Position numbers and translations under genes: made by a program
DNA from: Metabacillus sp. B2-18
Lineage (GTDB): Bacteria > Bacillota > Bacilli > Bacillales > Bacillaceae
Reading direction: 5' to 3'
DNA length: 64,000 bases
Assembly: GCF_021117275.1 (NCBI RefSeq)
Contig: NZ_CP088245.1
Span: 4,129,501 to 4,193,500 of the forward strand
Notes under the pieces: model-generated
Databases searched by the model: none
Told to the model about the DNA's origin: nothing
Seen by the model: the letters and a program-made list of their open reading frames with translations, nothing else
Shown here: in pieces, positions 44,319 to 53,325 of the stretch
Position numbering within the stretch: the stretch's first letter is position 1
Layout of the letters: every line of letters begins with the position of its first letter

Positions 44319-44765
44319 TCCCGCTCTGCTTTCTGTCCCGATTCTGCCACTATCGAGACTCTTTTTCTCTTCCCGCTCTGTTTTCTGTCCCGATTCTGCC
44401 ACTATCGAAACTCATTTTCTCTTCCCGCTCTGCTTTCTGTCCCGATTCTGCCACTATCGAGACTCAATTAACTGCTCGCTTCTGCTTTCTGTCCCGATTC
44501 TGCCACTATCGAGACTCAATTAACTGCTCGCTTCTGCTTTCTGTCTCGATTCTGCCACTATCGAGACTCAATTAACTGCTCGCTTCTGCTTTCTGTCTCG
44601 ATTCTGCCACTATCGAGACTCAATTAACTGCTCGCTTCTGATTTCTGTCCCGATTCTGCCACTATCGAGACTCAATTAACTGCTCGCTTCTGTTTTCTGT
44701 CCCGATTCACTCATTTTCTCTCCCCACTTCGATTTTTGTTCCGATTCTCTCTGTTTCGAGACGCA
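44319..44765. repeat. 52-bp palindromic tandem array, segment 3
   Basis: GTCYCG recurs at 44335, 44387, 44439, 44491, 44543, 44595, 44647 and 44699, each exactly 52 bases on; a decayed unit (GTTCCG at 44738) ends the array. Five neighbouring units share AATTAACTGCTCGCTTCTG, showing recent local expansion. With segments 1 and 2 the ancestral array had about 18 units. Confidence 0.92.
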
Positions 44766-44827
44766 ATTTATTTAGAACAATTCCTGTCCCCATAGAGACT
44801 GTAAGCAATACTAGTCCTATACAAACA

Positions 44828-44859
44828 AAGCCCCCTTTTTAAAACAAAAGGGGGCTTTT
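44828..44859 (-). terminator. Terminator after PfpI-like gene
   Basis: AAAGCCCCCTTTT and AAAAGGGGGCTTT form a 13-bp stem ending next to a T-run on the minus strand. Confidence 0.88.
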
Positions 44860-44867
44860 CACGTACA

Positions 44868-45392
44868 TTATTTATCCTCTAACACCTTAATAAATTCTCT
44901 CATATAGTCCGGCAGATCAGGTGGGCGACGACTTGACACTAGGTGACCGTCGACAACAACAGGTTCATCAAGCCACTTGGCACCGGCATTTTCCATATCA
45001 TCACGGATTCCAGGTGTGCTTGTCACAGTTTTTCCGTTCAAAATCTTCGCAGAGATCAATACCCAGCCAGCATGACAGATTTGACCAATTGGTTTTTGAT
45101 TTTCTTCCATATGCTGAACAATCTCGATTACTTCCTTAAAGCGTCGAAGCTTATCAGGAGCCCAACCACCTGGAACGAGTAATGCGTCATAGTCGTTCGG
45201 ATTAATATCTTGAAATTGAAAATCAGAAGTAGCCGTAACTCCGTATTTTCCTTTATAAGTAAAGTTTGCATCTTCACCTGCTAAATGAACCGTGGCTCCT
45301 TCTTCACGTAATCGATGAATTGGGTACCAAAGCTCCAAGTCCTCAAAATCTTCATGAACAAAGCTTAGTATTTTTTTACCTGAAAATCTCAT
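44868..45392 (-). CDS. PfpI/DJ-1 family protein (YraA-like)
   Basis: This is a class I glutamine-amidotransferase-like fold of 174 residues. The nucleophile elbow is QICHAGW (Cys near 104) and is followed by the PfpI-type GKTVTSTPGIRDDMENAGAKWLDEPVVVDGHLVSSRRPPDLP. The early acidic residue is in VHEDFEDLELWYP. Relatives include B. subtilis YraA and YfkM, stress proteins with protease or glyoxalase/deglycase activity; the exact reaction is uncertain. It is a single-gene unit. Confidence 0.9.
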   Translation of the reverse strand: MRFSGKKILSFVHEDFEDLELWYPIHRLREEGATVHLAGEDANFTYKGKYGVTATSDFQFQDINPNDYDALLVPGGWAPDKLRRFKEVIEIVQHMEENQKPIGQICHAGWVLISAKILNGKTVTSTPGIRDDMENAGAKWLDEPVVVDGHLVSSRRPPDLPDYMREFIKVLEDK

Positions 45393-45458
45393 ATACTTCT
45401 CCCTCCTTATTCATAGTTTCACAATACCTTAACAATCCAAATAAAACAAATGATTAAA

Positions 45459-46403
45459 CTAGACATCCATTTCGATCAACAAGCTTGCTGTATGTTGATC
45501 TGTAATTAACACATTTGCATATTTCCCTTTTAGTGCTCCGTATATAGCTTCCAGCTTTTTGGATCCACCCGCAACCAATATCGATTTCTCTTTTTTGGCT
45601 AATTCATGGAGTTCGATACCGATCGTTCGATTGTTTAGACTTTCTACACAAATCTCACCATTCTTATCAAAAAATCTAGAACAAATTTCTCCAGCTGCTC
45701 TAGACTGAATTAAATGTTGATCTTCCTTTGATAGATACTCAGCTTGTAAAAGAACAGAATCTACAACAGGTGTTCCAACACTAAATATGGCGATATTCGC
45801 CTGTTGACCAAGGTTGAGAATTTTATGAATATGTCGATCTGCTTCAATTGCTTGCTTCACCACAATATGATCAACAATTGCTGGTAACGGTAACAAAAAG
45901 GTTTGAGTATTATAAGCTTCTCCAAACAAATGAATGATTTCTGACGCATATGTCTTTGTCTCTGAATGGCTAACCCCACCATTCAGCTGAACGATTGTTG
46001 TATGGCTTAAGGGTCTTTGCTTCAGCCTTGTTGCGACTTCATAAATTGTCGTACCCCACGAAGTTGCAATCACATCATAATCTTTTACAATTTTGTTTAG
46101 ATAGTCAGCTGCAACCTCACCTAGCTGTTTTTTTATATTTGTATTGTCATGTTCAGACATAGAGACAACAATCACTTCTTTTAGGCCGAACTTTTCTCTT
46201 AATCGTTCCGTCAATTGTTCACCTGCCTCAACAGGATTATGGATGGTAATCTCAACAATTCCGGAATCCTTGGCTTGTTTAAGCAATCTGGAAACAGTTG
46301 GTCTGGAAACGTCTAATTTTTTTGCAATTTCTTGCTGACTATAATCTAATTGATAGTAAAGTCTAGCAGCTTCAATGATTTTATTAAGCTTATCTCTTTC
46401 CAT
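45459..46403 (-). CDS. deoR: SorC-family regulator of the B. subtilis DeoR type
   Basis: The N-terminal helix-turn-helix (YSQQEIAKKLDVSRPTVSRLLKQAKDSGIV, about 19-48) and the sugar-phosphate-sensing domain (SWGTTIYEVA, QLNGGVSHSETKTYASEIIHLFGEAY, LPLPAIVD, AIEADRHIHKILNLGQQANIAIFSVGT, SILVAGGSKKLEAIYGALKGKYANVLITDQHTA) closely follow B. subtilis DeoR, which responds to deoxyribose-5-phosphate. I use the ATG at 46403 because AGGTG precedes it and the length, 314, matches the family. The usual targets dra-nupC-pdp are not here; the neighbour is transketolase. Confidence 0.85.
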   Translation of the reverse strand: MERDKLNKIIEAARLYYQLDYSQQEIAKKLDVSRPTVSRLLKQAKDSGIVEITIHNPVEAGEQLTERLREKFGLKEVIVVSMSEHDNTNIKKQLGEVAADYLNKIVKDYDVIATSWGTTIYEVATRLKQRPLSHTTIVQLNGGVSHSETKTYASEIIHLFGEAYNTQTFLLPLPAIVDHIVVKQAIEADRHIHKILNLGQQANIAIFSVGTPVVDSVLLQAEYLSKEDQHLIQSRAAGEICSRFFDKNGEICVESLNNRTIGIELHELAKKEKSILVAGGSKKLEAIYGALKGKYANVLITDQHTASLLIEMDV

Positions 46404-46451
46404 TTTCTGCACCTAATTAATTAGACTTTTTTTCTTGCGATAATAACATAC

Positions 46452-46487
46452 AAGAGGCTGACATCCATTTCCGTCAGTCAGCCTCTT
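46452..46487 (-). terminator. Terminator after tkt
   Basis: AAGAGGCTGA and TCAGCCTCTT form a hairpin with loop of about 16 bases, 12 bases after the tkt stop on the minus strand. Confidence 0.75.
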
Positions 46488-46498
46488 AATGTTCTATA

Positions 46499-48511
46499 TT
46501 ATTCTTGGATTAACTTTTTCACACGCGCTACTACGTTTTCAACTGTAAAGCCGTATTCAGCTAGAATACGTTTCTCAGGAGCTGAAGCACCAAATGTATT
46601 GATTGCTAAGATATCTCCTTCATCTCCAGTGTAACGATCCCATCCAAGTGGAGAAGCCATTTCAATTGCAAGGCGTTTCTTCACTTCTTTTGGAAGAACA
46701 GAACGCTTGTATTCCTGAGTTTGTGCTTCGAAGCGATCCCAAGCTGGCATACTCACAACAGCTGCTTCAATACCTTCTTGAGCTAATACTTGTTGTGCTT
46801 CTATTGCTAAACCAACCTCAGAACCTGATGCTAGTAAAAGAACATCTGCTGTTTCTTTACTAGCTGGTGAGATCACATATGCTCCTTTTTTCACACCTTC
46901 ATAAGCTGTTTCGTTCGTACCCTTAATTGTTTTTAAGTTTTGACGAGTTAATACAAGTGCAGTTGGAGTAGATGTTGACTCAATTGCAGTTTTCCAAGCT
47001 GCTGCTGTTTCATTTCCATCAGCTGGACGTACAACAGAAAGATTAGGCATTGCACGTAATGATGGAAGCTGCTCGATTGGCTCATGTGTAGGGCCATCTT
47101 CACCAACAGCAATACTGTCATGTGTAAACACATATGTTACTGGTAAGTTCATAAGAGCTGCAAGACGAATTGCTGGACGTAGGTAATCTGAGAATACAAA
47201 GAATGTCCCACCGAACACATGAAGGCCACCATGTAACGCCATACCATTTAATGCAGCACCCATTGCAAATTCACGAACACCGAACCAGATGTTGCGACCG
47301 CTGTAATCTTCGCTTGTGAAGTCACCGCTACCACTAATTGTTGTTTTGTTAGAACCTGCTAAGTCTGCTGAACCACCAAAGAATGATGGAAGACCTTGTG
47401 CAATCCCATTTAATACTTCACCAGAAGAAGCACGAGATGCCAGGCTAGAACCTTCTTCGTATACTGGAATGTGTTGATCCCAACCTTCTGGAAGCTCACC
47501 GCTTACTGCATGTTTGAATTGTTTTCCTAACTCAGGAAACTCTTTTTCATATGCTGCTACTAAAGAATTCCACTCTTCTTCTTTCGCTTTTCCAGCTTCA
47601 TGGACAGTTTTGTTAAAGTGGTCATAAACTTCACCTGGAACATGGAAGTCCTCTTCAAATGTCCAGTCGTATGCTGCTTTCGTTAATTTAATTTCATCCG
47701 CACCTAGTGGAGAACCGTGAGAAGCTGATTTACCTGATTTGTTTGGTGAACCAAAACCGATCGTTGTTTTTACTTCGATTAATGTTGGGCGATTTAAATC
47801 TTGTTTCGCTTGTTCAATTGCTGCTGAAATTTCGTTCAAGTCATTTCCGTTTTCAACGCGAATAACTTGCCAGCCTTGTGCTGTGAAACGTTGTTCAACA
47901 TTTTCAGAGAATGAGCGATCAAGGTCACCATCTAATGAAATATCGTTTGAATCATATAATACAACTAGACGACCTAGTTTTAAGTGAGCTGCTAATGATG
48001 CTGCTTCAGAAGAAATACCTTCCATTAAGTCTCCATCACCACAGATAGCGTAAGTATAGTGATCCACTACATTATATGAAGGCTTGTTGTAAGTTTCTGC
48101 TAAATGACGCTCAGCCATTGCCATACCTACTGCCATTGCAATCCCTTGTCCAAGTGGACCTGTTGTTGCATCTACACCTGGTGTGTGACCAAACTCAGGA
48201 TGTCCTGGAGTTTTGCTTCCCCATTGTCTAAATTCTTTTAAATCGTCCATTGTTACATCATAACCTGTTAAGTGAAGAAGGCTGTAAAGTAACATAGAGC
48301 CATGCCCTGCTGAAAGAACAAAACGATCTCTGTTAAACCAGCTTGGGTTTGATGGATTTACATTCATAAATTTTGTCCATAATGTGTAAGCCATAGGAGC
48401 TGCCCCCATTGGCATTCCTGGATGTCCTGAATTTGCCTTTTCAATTGCGTCAATTGACAAAGTACGGATTGTTTCAATTGATAACTTTTCTGTTTGTGTT
48501 AATTCACTCAT
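46499..48511 (-). CDS. tkt: Transketolase
   Basis: This thiamine-diphosphate enzyme links the pentose phosphate pathway with glycolysis. Visible motifs are [18 protein letters not shown] (first His), the ThDP motif [77 protein letters not shown] and the C-terminal fold. At 670 residues it is full length. Its ATG overlaps the stop of the upstream PFK-like gene (ATGA) and GGAGG lies inside that gene, so translation is coupled. Confidence 0.95.
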   Translation of the reverse strand: MSELTQTEKLSIETIRTLSIDAIEKANSGHPGMPMGAAPMAYTLWTKFMNVNPSNPSWFNRDRFVLSAGHGSMLLYSLLHLTGYDVTMDDLKEFRQWGSKTPGHPEFGHTPGVDATTGPLGQGIAMAVGMAMAERHLAETYNKPSYNVVDHYTYAICGDGDLMEGISSEAASLAAHLKLGRLVVLYDSNDISLDGDLDRSFSENVEQRFTAQGWQVIRVENGNDLNEISAAIEQAKQDLNRPTLIEVKTTIGFGSPNKSGKSASHGSPLGADEIKLTKAAYDWTFEEDFHVPGEVYDHFNKTVHEAGKAKEEEWNSLVAAYEKEFPELGKQFKHAVSGELPEGWDQHIPVYEEGSSLASRASSGEVLNGIAQGLPSFFGGSADLAGSNKTTISGSGDFTSEDYSGRNIWFGVREFAMGAALNGMALHGGLHVFGGTFFVFSDYLRPAIRLAALMNLPVTYVFTHDSIAVGEDGPTHEPIEQLPSLRAMPNLSVVRPADGNETAAAWKTAIESTSTPTALVLTRQNLKTIKGTNETAYEGVKKGAYVISPASKETADVLLLASGSEVGLAIEAQQVLAQEGIEAAVVSMPAWDRFEAQTQEYKRSVLPKEVKKRLAIEMASPLGWDRYTGDEGDILAINTFGASAPEKRILAEYGFTVENVVARVKKLIQE

Positions 48512-49389
48512 TTTATTCCCTCCGATTGTTTCAATTCACTTAAAATGACTTTATTATCTTGGATGAGTAATTGACCTGATTTGTGATTTGACCTAACCCA
48601 TTCTACAACTGATCTTTTTAATTGATTAGCAAGAAGTCGATCAACGGCAGTAGGATAAGGCCCGCCACATTGTGACTCATCGATCACAACAGCCTTCCAA
48701 TCAAGATCAAACTCTTCAAAATGCTTTCCTAATTCCATTGGGTCTACAGAGCTATCCATGACAAAAAAGGTGTATCCTTCTTTATTTGCTTCCTTGTATC
48801 TAATATGCAGCTTTAAGCGATTTACCACATCATTGTTCACTTGATCTACAACCTCAGCATCAACTGCCAATGCTGTGTCATTTACTAACTTTGTTGACTC
48901 AAATCCAGGAATTTGAACATTAAAGACGCGAACCTTTCCATACGATAATGAACTAGCTGTATCCCTAACACTTTCAATGCTTTCAACAATTGAATTTAAT
49001 GCTGTATCATAACCTAATGTAGCTTGTGAACCACTAACATTATTATAATAACTAACAGGTACTAGCAGTAGTTTAGATGAAAAATGGTCCAAATTAGCTT
49101 TTGTGTCCCCTAATAAAATAACCTGATCAAGCTCAGATAATTCACTTGCAATCTTATCTAGCTGTTCGTTCCATATATTAATAGAAAATCGATTCAACCT
49201 ATACCGATTAAAGCCAAATGTATGAAGTGAATTTCTGTCAAATTCAGTTTGTTGTATCTTATTTGTTGAAGAATCCCATTCAATGCCGTAAACCTTGTTC
49301 CCTTGAATAGATGCTTCTTCTACTAGGGTACGAACGATCTCTGTTGCACCTGCTGAAGCACAACCAAAATGAACTACACCTATTTTCAT
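48508..49389 (-). CDS. Degenerate phosphofructokinase-like protein coupled to transketolase
   Basis: The 293-residue protein follows the PfkA fold from end to end. The stretch [26 protein letters not shown] matches PfkA [24 protein letters not shown], and [30 protein letters not shown] matches [30 protein letters not shown]. Active-site parts are lost: the N-terminal GGDxPG is GCASAG, the ATP/Mg GGDGS is GDTKAN, the catalytic T-I-D-N-D loop is SYYNNV, and MGR is QIPG. It is therefore probably not a kinase but may keep a sugar-phosphate or regulatory role. AAGGGG precedes the ATG. It is the first gene of the tkt operon. Confidence 0.82.
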   Translation of the reverse strand: MKIGVVHFGCASAGATEIVRTLVEEASIQGNKVYGIEWDSSTNKIQQTEFDRNSLHTFGFNRYRLNRFSINIWNEQLDKIASELSELDQVILLGDTKANLDHFSSKLLLVPVSYYNNVSGSQATLGYDTALNSIVESIESVRDTASSLSYGKVRVFNVQIPGFESTKLVNDTALAVDAEVVDQVNNDVVNRLKLHIRYKEANKEGYTFFVMDSSVDPMELGKHFEEFDLDWKAVVIDESQCGGPYPTAVDRLLANQLKRSVVEWVRSNHKSGQLLIQDNKVILSELKQSEGIK

Positions 49390-49520
49390 TATCGTTACCC
49401 CTTCTCAAGAAATTTCGTTCAACTCATAATGAACATTTGTAACAATGACTAGTATACACGAAATAGTTGTAAAGATAAATATATAAAACACTAAATTATT
49501 AGAAATTTTACTTTTTCCAT

Positions 49521-49539
49521 ATTGTAAAAGCTTTACAAT
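49521..49539. promoter_or_regulatory. Palindromic operator candidate upstream of the PFK-like/tkt operon
   Basis: ATTGTAAAAGCTTTACAAT has perfect 8-base arms around AGC. It lies 130 bases upstream of the PFK-like start codon, in the gap 49390-49589. The protein that binds it is unknown; DeoR nearby is one candidate but the wording differs from the DeoR operator that I remember. Confidence 0.45.
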
Positions 49540-49571
49540 GTGTTGAATTCTTAACCCTACAAAAACAATAA

Positions 49572-49608
49572 AAAAACCGACCTCTCTGTTTAATCTACGG
49601 TCGGTTTC
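49572..49608 (-). terminator. Terminator overlapping the 3' end of the kinase gene
   Basis: On the minus strand AACCGACC and GGTCGGTT pair around the stop codon, followed by a T-run. Confidence 0.75.
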
Positions 49609-50741
49609 TTTTCATTTATAGGAAGTGTGATGATAAATGAGGTTTTATTCTTGTATGACTCACAATATATCGTTCCATTATGCTTTTCAATCAGAGATTT
49701 ACACACATATAATCCGATTCCTGTTCCTAGACTCTTAGTAGTATAAAAGGGCTCAAAGATTGCTTCTTTTGTTTCTTCCGGGATTTCTGGTCCGTTATTT
49801 GTAATATTAAACAGAATAGACCCTTGCTTTGCTTCACTTTTAATACATAGTTTACGATCAATTGAGTTATTATGTTTTAAAGCATCTATTGAATTTAAGA
49901 TTATATTGACTAATACTTGTTTGATTTCATCTTTTACTGCAACAATTGTACAGGTAGGATCTATTGTCATTGATAACTTCACATCACCATCGACAATGCT
50001 GGGATAAAGAAACGCTGTGATTTCATCGAAAAGCTTCTTAACCAATATTTCTTCTTTATTCTTATCAGCTACTTCCAGCTTAGATGCATGCAAGAATTGA
50101 GTGATTCTAAATTTTAACTGATCAAGTTCATGCTCTATTGTGTCCATATACTTTAAAGCGGGATTTTCATTTTTTAACAACTTTACAAAGCCCATAACTG
50201 ATGTAAGGGGATTTCGAAATTCATGTACAAAGCTAGAGGACATTTGCCCAAGCAGGGATAACCGGTCTTTATGAGATTGATTAACAAACACCATTTTCTC
50301 TTTTATTTCAATATCTTTTAATTCAGTATATCTAGTAACAGCATGATAACAATAACGATCAAAATGATCATTTATTCTGTTAATAATTGGCTGTAAATCG
50401 TCAATTGAAATTCCAGATTTAATAATATACTTTATAACCGTGCTTCTCCCAACATTTACATTGTAAACAAATTCACCAATATTACTCTTACTAAGGACCC
50501 GTTCCTTCGCCACTTTATAGGCTAACTCTTTTATCTCTTCATCTTTGATAGAGCTTTTCAATGATTTTTTCACCAATAAGTACATTTGATGCCCGTTCCC
50601 ACTCACTCTATCTTTAAAAATATCATCTTCGCGTAAAATGATGCTTTCTTTCCATAATGATAAAAAGTCCTCTTCTGTTTCCTCTAGAAACTTAATTAAT
50701 TTCTCTTCAACAGAATGAATCGATCCAGACATTGAGTTCAA
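49590..50741 (-). CDS. Soluble orphan sensor histidine kinase
   Basis: The N-terminal 150 residues (LIKFLEETEEDFLSLWKESIIL ... DRYCYHAVTRYTEL) are helical and look like the non-haem globin/RsbR-type N-domain. The phosphoacceptor box SFVHEFRNPLTSVMGFVKLLK (His near 175) and an ATPase domain with NIILNSIDAL, TNNGPEIP and LGTGIGLYVCKSLIEKHNG follow. There are no membrane helices. The box resembles the phosphorelay kinases and no regulator gene is next to it. It starts at TTG (50741), which has GGTGA at 6-7 bases; an ATG at 50732 is further from the site. Length is 383. Confidence 0.82.
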   Translation of the reverse strand: MNSMSGSIHSVEEKLIKFLEETEEDFLSLWKESIILREDDIFKDRVSGNGHQMYLLVKKSLKSSIKDEEIKELAYKVAKERVLSKSNIGEFVYNVNVGRSTVIKYIIKSGISIDDLQPIINRINDHFDRYCYHAVTRYTELKDIEIKEKMVFVNQSHKDRLSLLGQMSSSFVHEFRNPLTSVMGFVKLLKNENPALKYMDTIEHELDQLKFRITQFLHASKLEVADKNKEEILVKKLFDEITAFLYPSIVDGDVKLSMTIDPTCTIVAVKDEIKQVLVNIILNSIDALKHNNSIDRKLCIKSEAKQGSILFNITNNGPEIPEETKEAIFEPFYTTKSLGTGIGLYVCKSLIEKHNGTIYCESYKNKTSFIITLPINEKKPTVD

Positions 50742-50961
50742 TATTTATCACCGCTTTCAATGAGTCAAAGGCCTATATAAAAAATTAGACAAAAAACGAT
50801 AAAAACCCTTTCTTTTTTCAAGAAAATATTATTATTTTTTAAAAATTTATCGATTAATATTGATTTTAATTCAATTATATAATAATCCAAAGGGAAATTA
50901 GCCTTATCCTATCAATAGGTCATTTGCATGAAATTTTAAGTGATTATTATTCTCATTGTAC

Positions 50962-50993
50962 AAAAAAGAGCATCGAATAATTTCCATGCTCTG
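50962..50993 (-). terminator. Terminator of the cobalamin transport operon
   Basis: AGAGCAT and ATGCTCT pair around a 12-base loop, with TTTTTT following on the minus strand, 12 bases after the S-component stop. The gap 50742-50961 contains only AT-rich promoter-like sequence. Confidence 0.75.
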
Positions 50994-51004
50994 CGTTTAT
51001 ATAT

Positions 51005-51694
51005 TTATTTAACTTCTAATAACCCATACTTTTTCCTGAACCTCTGGAGAATCTTCATCCAGCCTGTTGCAAAAAGTAGCAAGAAAAACACATTTGAGAT
51101 AGCATGGGCTAAATCAAAATATAAGCTTGCTCCATAATACGCCAAAAACTCCACTAGTTTTATATCATCGCCAAGACTAACAAAATACCATAGATTCATC
51201 ATCCATCCGAATAATATCCCTGTTATAAATCCAAAGATTGCCCTTCCGATCGGTGACACTTGTATCCATGTCCCGCGTAAGAATCCAGCACATAACCCTA
51301 TCATCCCCCAGGCATACATTTGCCAGGGAGTCCATGGTCCCTGACCCAAAAATAGGTTCGATACAAGGGCAGCAAGTGCACCAACAACAAACCCACTTTC
51401 TGCTCCGAAAACGAACCCTGTAACAATGATCACAAACGTTGTTGGCTGCACACTTGGAATAGAGGCAAACGGAACACGGCTAACCGCAGCAATGGCTGCA
51501 AGAATGGCTAAAATAACAAGCTCCCTTCCCATAACCTTTCTTCGTTCAAAACGAATCATAAAAGGAAGGAATGTACCGAGCATAAATAGCACACTAACAA
51601 GAAGAAATTGCTTCTCCGCAATGAGTGTTCCACAGAGTAGAATGAAGGTGATGATTAAGACAGAAATCAATAGTATTATTTTTGGACGTGCCAA
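51005..51694 (-). CDS. ECF transporter S component, probably cobalamin-specific (CbrT-like)
   Basis: This is the substrate-binding membrane subunit, 229 residues with 6-7 helices. The segment VSRVPFASIPSVQPTTFVIIVTGFVFGAESGFVVGALAALVSNLFLGQGPWTPWQMYAWGMIGLCAGFL has the small-residue helix 1 face and the GxxxGxxxGxLxxxxSNxFxxxGPWTPWQM pattern known from cobalamin S components. Specificity is supported by the B12 riboswitch at the head of the operon. Its start overlaps the ATPase gene by 19 bases. Confidence 0.85.
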   Translation of the reverse strand: MARPKIILLISVLIITFILLCGTLIAEKQFLLVSVLFMLGTFLPFMIRFERRKVMGRELVILAILAAIAAVSRVPFASIPSVQPTTFVIIVTGFVFGAESGFVVGALAALVSNLFLGQGPWTPWQMYAWGMIGLCAGFLRGTWIQVSPIGRAIFGFITGILFGWMMNLWYFVSLGDDIKLVEFLAYYGASLYFDLAHAISNVFFLLLFATGWMKILQRFRKKYGLLEVK

Positions 51695-53325
51695 GACAAT
51701 CGAGCCTCCTCAACCGTTAAGACATCAGGAATATGACTGCCTCTTGTCATTCGATTTACGACCGTTGTATAAAATGCATTTCCTTGAAAAAAACGCTTAG
51801 AAGGGGCTTCTGTTGTAATAGCCCCTTGAAACATCATTGCACATCTTGTTGAATAACTTGCCGCAAATTCAATATCATGTGTAACCATTACAATCGTTAA
51901 ACCTTGTTTTTGAAGTTCTTTTAACAGCTCTCCGAATTGCTGCTTAGAATCTGGATCAAGACCTTTCGTTGGTTCATCCACAAGAAGCAAAGAAGGCTGT
52001 GGCAACAGCACCCCAGCTAGGGCTGCCTTTTGCATTTCCCCGCCACTAACGTCATATGGATGCCGCTTTAAAAGATGCTCTAATTTAAAAAGATCGAGCA
52101 ACTCTTGTATCCTTTCTTCTCCAGCATTCACATGATGATAGTGAATAATCTCTTTTAACTCATCTTCAATCGTATCTTGTAGAAAAAACAACTTAGGGTT
52201 TTGTGGGAGAAAGCCTATTTCATTAGAAAGTTGTTTTTTCACTTTTTTACCTTTGTAATAAATTGAACCTCTTTGTGTTCTAGCTAAGCCTGCCATCACC
52301 TTTAAGAGCGTAGATTTTCCAGTACCATTAGCCCCGACTATCGTTAGCCATTCCCCTTCATATACGTTTAGTGACAAGTCATTTAATATTTTGTTCGTAC
52401 CCTTCGAATATTGGAAGTCAAGGTGCTTTACCTGTAAAAGTACATTTTGGTAGGTTATTTTCTCTGTGATTTTATTTGTAACCTTAACTTGCAAGTTATT
52501 TAACCATTTCTTCCCTTCCTTAACAGACAGGGGAATCAAACTAGAATGTTTTTCAGAGCTTTGATCTAAAAATAATCTTGCAGGACTTGGTAAGTAATTG
52601 TACATCGCATGATTCTTATCTAGTCCAAGCCTTTGAATAACTCTACGCGGGTGATCAAAGTAAAGTATTTCACCTTTATCCAACACCATTGCTCGGTCGG
52701 CAATCGCAAAGAGCTCTTCTAACCGATGCTCAGCAATAATAATCGTGATGCCAAATTCTTCATTCATCGTTTGAAGCATTCCGATAAACTCTCTTGCTGC
52801 AACAGGATCTAATTGAGACGTTGGCTCATCAAGTAACAATACCTTTGGCTCCATTAACAGAACAGCCGCTAAGTTTACAAGTTGCTTTTGTCCTCCAGAA
52901 AGCTCATATGTTTTCTTATCAAGTAAACCTTCTAATCCGAAGAAATGGACAATCTCTGCTACTCGCTTTCTCATCTCTTCTGTTGATGCTCCCATATTTT
53001 CAAGGCCAAAAATAAGTTCTTCTAAAACCTTGTCCATAACGATTTGATTTTCAGGGTCTTGAAAAACCATGCCGATACTTTTTGCTACTTCTTCTGCTTC
53101 AATAGTTAAAAGGGGGTTATTCTCTAAAAAGAACTCTCCTTTTTTTTCTCCATGTGGAGCAATCTCTCTCTTAATAAGCCGAAGTAAAGTGGATTTTCCA
53201 CTTCCAGATGAACCACAAAGAACAATAAATTCCCCCTGTTCAACTGAAAATGAAACGTCCTTTAATACATGCTGTTTTTCATCAGGATAAGTAAAGCTTA
53301 TATTTTTTGCTTCCAAAAATGCCAT
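51676..53325 (-). CDS. ECF transporter fused dual ATPase (A-A')
   Basis: Two ABC ATPase domains lie in one 549-residue chain. The first has Walker A GSSGSGKST, Q-loop FQDPENQIV, signature LSGGQKQ and Walker B LLLDEPTSQLD. The second has GANGTGKST, LPQNPKLFF, VSGGEMQK and LLVDEPTKGLD. The Q-loop helix typical of ECF ATPases is present (QDPENQ). Elsewhere in Firmicutes these are usually two genes, EcfA1 and EcfA2; here they are fused. It overlaps ecfT by 28 bases and the S-component gene by 19. Confidence 0.9.
   Translation of the reverse strand: MAFLEAKNISFTYPDEKQHVLKDVSFSVEQGEFIVLCGSSGSGKSTLLRLIKREIAPHGEKKGEFFLENNPLLTIEAEEVAKSIGMVFQDPENQIVMDKVLEELIFGLENMGASTEEMRKRVAEIVHFFGLEGLLDKKTYELSGGQKQLVNLAAVLLMEPKVLLLDEPTSQLDPVAAREFIGMLQTMNEEFGITIIIAEHRLEELFAIADRAMVLDKGEILYFDHPRRVIQRLGLDKNHAMYNYLPSPARLFLDQSSEKHSSLIPLSVKEGKKWLNNLQVKVTNKITEKITYQNVLLQVKHLDFQYSKGTNKILNDLSLNVYEGEWLTIVGANGTGKSTLLKVMAGLARTQRGSIYYKGKKVKKQLSNEIGFLPQNPKLFFLQDTIEDELKEIIHYHHVNAGEERIQELLDLFKLEHLLKRHPYDVSGGEMQKAALAGVLLPQPSLLLVDEPTKGLDPDSKQQFGELLKELQKQGLTIVMVTHDIEFAASYSTRCAMMFQGAITTEAPSKRFFQGNAFYTTVVNRMTRGSHIPDVLTVEEARLSWHVQK

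Noticed and set aside
40100..44765. CRISPR array
   Set aside because: The period is 52 bases, but the text between the palindromes is conserved from unit to unit, so there are no unique spacers. No cas genes are nearby.
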